From: Candidatus Firestonebacteria bacterium RIFOXYA2_FULL_40_8
Lineage (GTDB): Bacteria; Oederibacteriota; D2-FULL-39-29
Assembly (NCBI GenBank): GCA_001778355.1
Contig: MFGS01000127.1
Span: 1 to 7,232, forward strand
Length of the DNA stretch: 7,232 nucleotides
Direction of reading: 5' to 3'
The position numbers were made by a program, and so were the translations under genes. Shown here one piece after another: positions 5,583-7,232 of this stretch (positions are counted from its first letter, which is position 1; every line of letters begins with the position of its first letter). Under the pieces are notes generated by a model. That model worked only from the letters and a program-made list of their open reading frames with translations. It made no database searches and was not told the DNA's origin.

Positions 5583-7232
5583 ATGATTGGAAGTATTGTT
5601 TCAAATCTTGGCCAGCTTGTAATGTCTGCAAGCGAAGCCAACCTCGTATTGCCCCCGTTCGGGTCGTATGAGAACAAAGTACTGTTAGTTGTATTTTGGT
5701 CTGCAATTATTGCACTTATTTATGGTGTAATACTTGTGTTCAAAGTAATGGCTCAACCGGCAGGTCCTAAGGCATTGACGGATGTATCGGATGCGATAGA
5801 ACAAGGTTCTATGGCGTATCTTAAACAGCAGAGCAAAATAATGAGCGTGTTTGTTCTGATCGTATTTTTAACTTTGCTCTCAATGTATTATTACGGAACA
5901 TTCAGGGAAGATCCAAAAAGAATGGAACTTTCCTGGGGAATTGCTCTTGCGTTTGTTGCGGGTGTTCTCTGTTCCTATGGCGCAGGTTTTGTAGGTATGA
6001 AACTTGCTGTAAAAGGTAACGTGCGCACGGCAAACGCAGCTCTTACAAGTTTTTCTAAATGCTTAAGAGTATCTTTTGACGCAGGCGCGGTTTCCGGAAT
6101 GTTTACCGTAGGTTTTGGTCTTCTCGGTGCTACTATAATATTCTGGTTCTTTAAGCAGGATGCGATGAAAGTACTGGTAGGTTTCGGTTTTGGCGGTTCT
6201 CTTGCAGCTCTCTTTATGAGAGTCGGCGGCGGTATATATACTAAAGCGGCTGATGTAGGCGCTGATCTGGTCGGTAAGGTTGAAGCGGGAATTCCGGAAG
6301 ATGATCCGAGAAACGCGGCAACTATTGCCGATAATGTCGGTGACAATGTCGGTGACTGCGCAGGTATGGCTGCAGATATGTTTGAATCTTATGAAGTAAC
6401 CCTCGTTGCTGCAATTATTCTTGCAGCCTCGCTTGGCACTGATAAAGCATTGCCTTACATCATGTTCGCGCTCCTTATCAGAGCACTCGGTATATTTACT
6501 TCTATTGTTGGTACCTGGTTTGTAAGAGGGAACGACAATGCAAAAGTATTTGATCCGATGAAACCTATTGTTATTGGTTACTGTGTATCGGCAGCTCTTT
6601 CTATAATAGGGTTTTTCCTTCTTTCTTACTGGAGATTCTATGATGGTGGAGCAAGCTGGCTCTGGGTCAAACTGGCACTTGTTACTTCAATAGGTATTGT
6701 CTTGGCGGTTGCAACTTTAATTTTGACAAATATATTTACGCATCCGGATAAGAGAGCGGTTACGGAAACTGCAATAGCTACAAAAACAGGTCCGGCAACT
6801 CTTATTCTTAATGGTTTAGCAGAAGGTATGGAGTCGTCAGTATGGGCAATAGTTCTGATTTGCGGTACCATCGTAAGCTCTTTGATCATATTTAAGGGTG
6901 ATCCGGGTATGGCCGCTTTCGGTGTTGCGCTTTCCGGACTTGGTCTTCTTGCTACAACAGGCTTTGTTCTTGCAATGGATACTTTTGGGCCCATCACAGA
7001 CAATGCTCATGGTATCTTTGAGATGTCAAAAATAAAAGCAAAAAAGGCTTCAGATACGCTTGCGTGGATGGATGCTATCGGAAATACAACGAAAGCGCTT
7101 ACTAAAGGTCTTGCTATTGCGACGGCAGTAATTGCGGCAACTGCGCTTTTCAGATCTTACATTGATGAGGCAAAACTTGTTGCAACCGGAATTCAAATCA
7201 ATATTCCTGAGATATTTGTAGGATTAATGATC
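5583..7232 (+). CDS. hppA: Membrane-bound K+-independent proton-type pyrophosphatase, 3' end outside window
   Basis: This is an integral-membrane pyrophosphatase: it hydrolyses PPi and pumps H+ (or Na+) across the cytoplasmic membrane. I translated it by hand: 550 codons are open to the right edge, against roughly 650-750 for full proteins, so the last helices are missing. Hydrophobic segments occur near 33-57, 87-104, 117-140, 168-190 and onward. The PPi/Mg site is present: YTKAADVGADLVGKVEAG from 219, EDDPRN at 239-244, and DNVGDNVGDCAGMAAD at 250-265. GNTTKALTKG at 500-509 has K504 and T507, the residues that mark the K+-independent class; K+-dependent enzymes have Ala and usually Gly there. 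This favours H+ pumping. Deviations: RNAATIADN where RNPATIADN is usual, FESYEVT at 267-273 with an extra Glu (E271) beside the coupling-site Glu E268, and DNAHGIFEMS at 473-482. AAGGAGG 7 nt upstream fixes the start. It fits the PPi-using kinase nearby. Confidence 0.95.
   Translation, partial: MIGSIVSNLGQLVMSASEANLVLPPFGSYENKVLLVVFWSAIIALIYGVILVFKVMAQPAGPKALTDVSDAIEQGSMAYLKQQSKIMSVFVLIVFLTLLSMYYYGTFREDPKRMELSWGIALAFVAGVLCSYGAGFVGMKLAVKGNVRTANAALTSFSKCLRVSFDAGAVSGMFTVGFGLLGATIIFWFFKQDAMKVLVGFGFGGSLAALFMRVGGGIYTKAADVGADLVGKVEAGIPEDDPRNAATIADNVGDNVGDCAGMAADMFESYEVTLVAAIILAASLGTDKALPYIMFALLIRALGIFTSIVGTWFVRGNDNAKVFDPMKPIVIGYCVSAALSIIGFFLLSYWRFYDGGASWLWVKLALVTSIGIVLAVATLILTNIFTHPDKRAVTETAIATKTGPATLILNGLAEGMESSVWAIVLICGTIVSSLIIFKGDPGMAAFGVALSGLGLLATTGFVLAMDTFGPITDNAHGIFEMSKIKAKKASDTLAWMDAIGNTTKALTKGLAIATAVIAATALFRSYIDEAKLVATGIQINIPEIFVGLMI

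Noticed and set aside
5975..7003. Minus-strand open frames of about 120 codons (5975-6346 and 6638-7003)
   Set aside because: They lie opposite the clearly coding hppA frame, have low-complexity Pro/Ala/Ser/Thr-rich translations without recognisable motifs, and have no fitting context.

Overview
The window holds six plus-strand genes and reads as a piece of central sugar metabolism from an AT-rich, probably anaerobic or fermentative Gram-negative-type bacterium. The first gene is an LPS-type family 9 glycosyltransferase, which points to a diderm envelope. Reliance on pyrophosphate (a PPi-type phosphofructokinase plus a membrane pyrophosphatase) and a split transketolase are common in uncultured candidate phyla such as Omnitrophota, Elusimicrobiota and relatives. 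The taxon is a guess: no marker gene is present.

Layout: (1) 1-1091, a glycosyltransferase of the heptosyltransferase family, cut by the left edge. (2) 1092-1264, an intergenic region with a strong extended -10 promoter (TTGAAA, 18 bp, TGaTATAAT) and a leader of about 100 nt holding two inverted repeats. (3) 1265-5483, four genes: a Cgl0159/DhnA-like class I aldolase, a PPi-dependent phosphofructokinase, a TIM-barrel sugar-phosphate isomerase/epimerase-like protein, and the N-terminal (thiamine diphosphate-binding) half of transketolase. The last three are 14 and 9 nt apart. A GC-rich hairpin without a U-tract separates the aldolase from the kinase. (4) 5484-5582, a small terminator-like hairpin and leader. 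(5) 5583 to the right edge, a membrane-bound proton-type pyrophosphatase (hppA), truncated by the window.

How the genes may work together (inference): PPi-phosphofructokinase, a sugar-bisphosphate aldolase, transketolase and a sugar-phosphate isomerase are the parts needed to interconvert hexose, pentose and triose phosphates. They could do this without transaldolase, through sedoheptulose 1,7-bisphosphate. The adjacent membrane pyrophosphatase would couple the PPi pool used by the kinase to the ion gradient. The transketolase C-terminal half is not in the window, and the substrates of the aldolase and the isomerase-like protein cannot be read from sequence alone. No RNA genes, mobile elements, CRISPR arrays or phage genes were seen, and no gap between genes exceeds about 175 bases.
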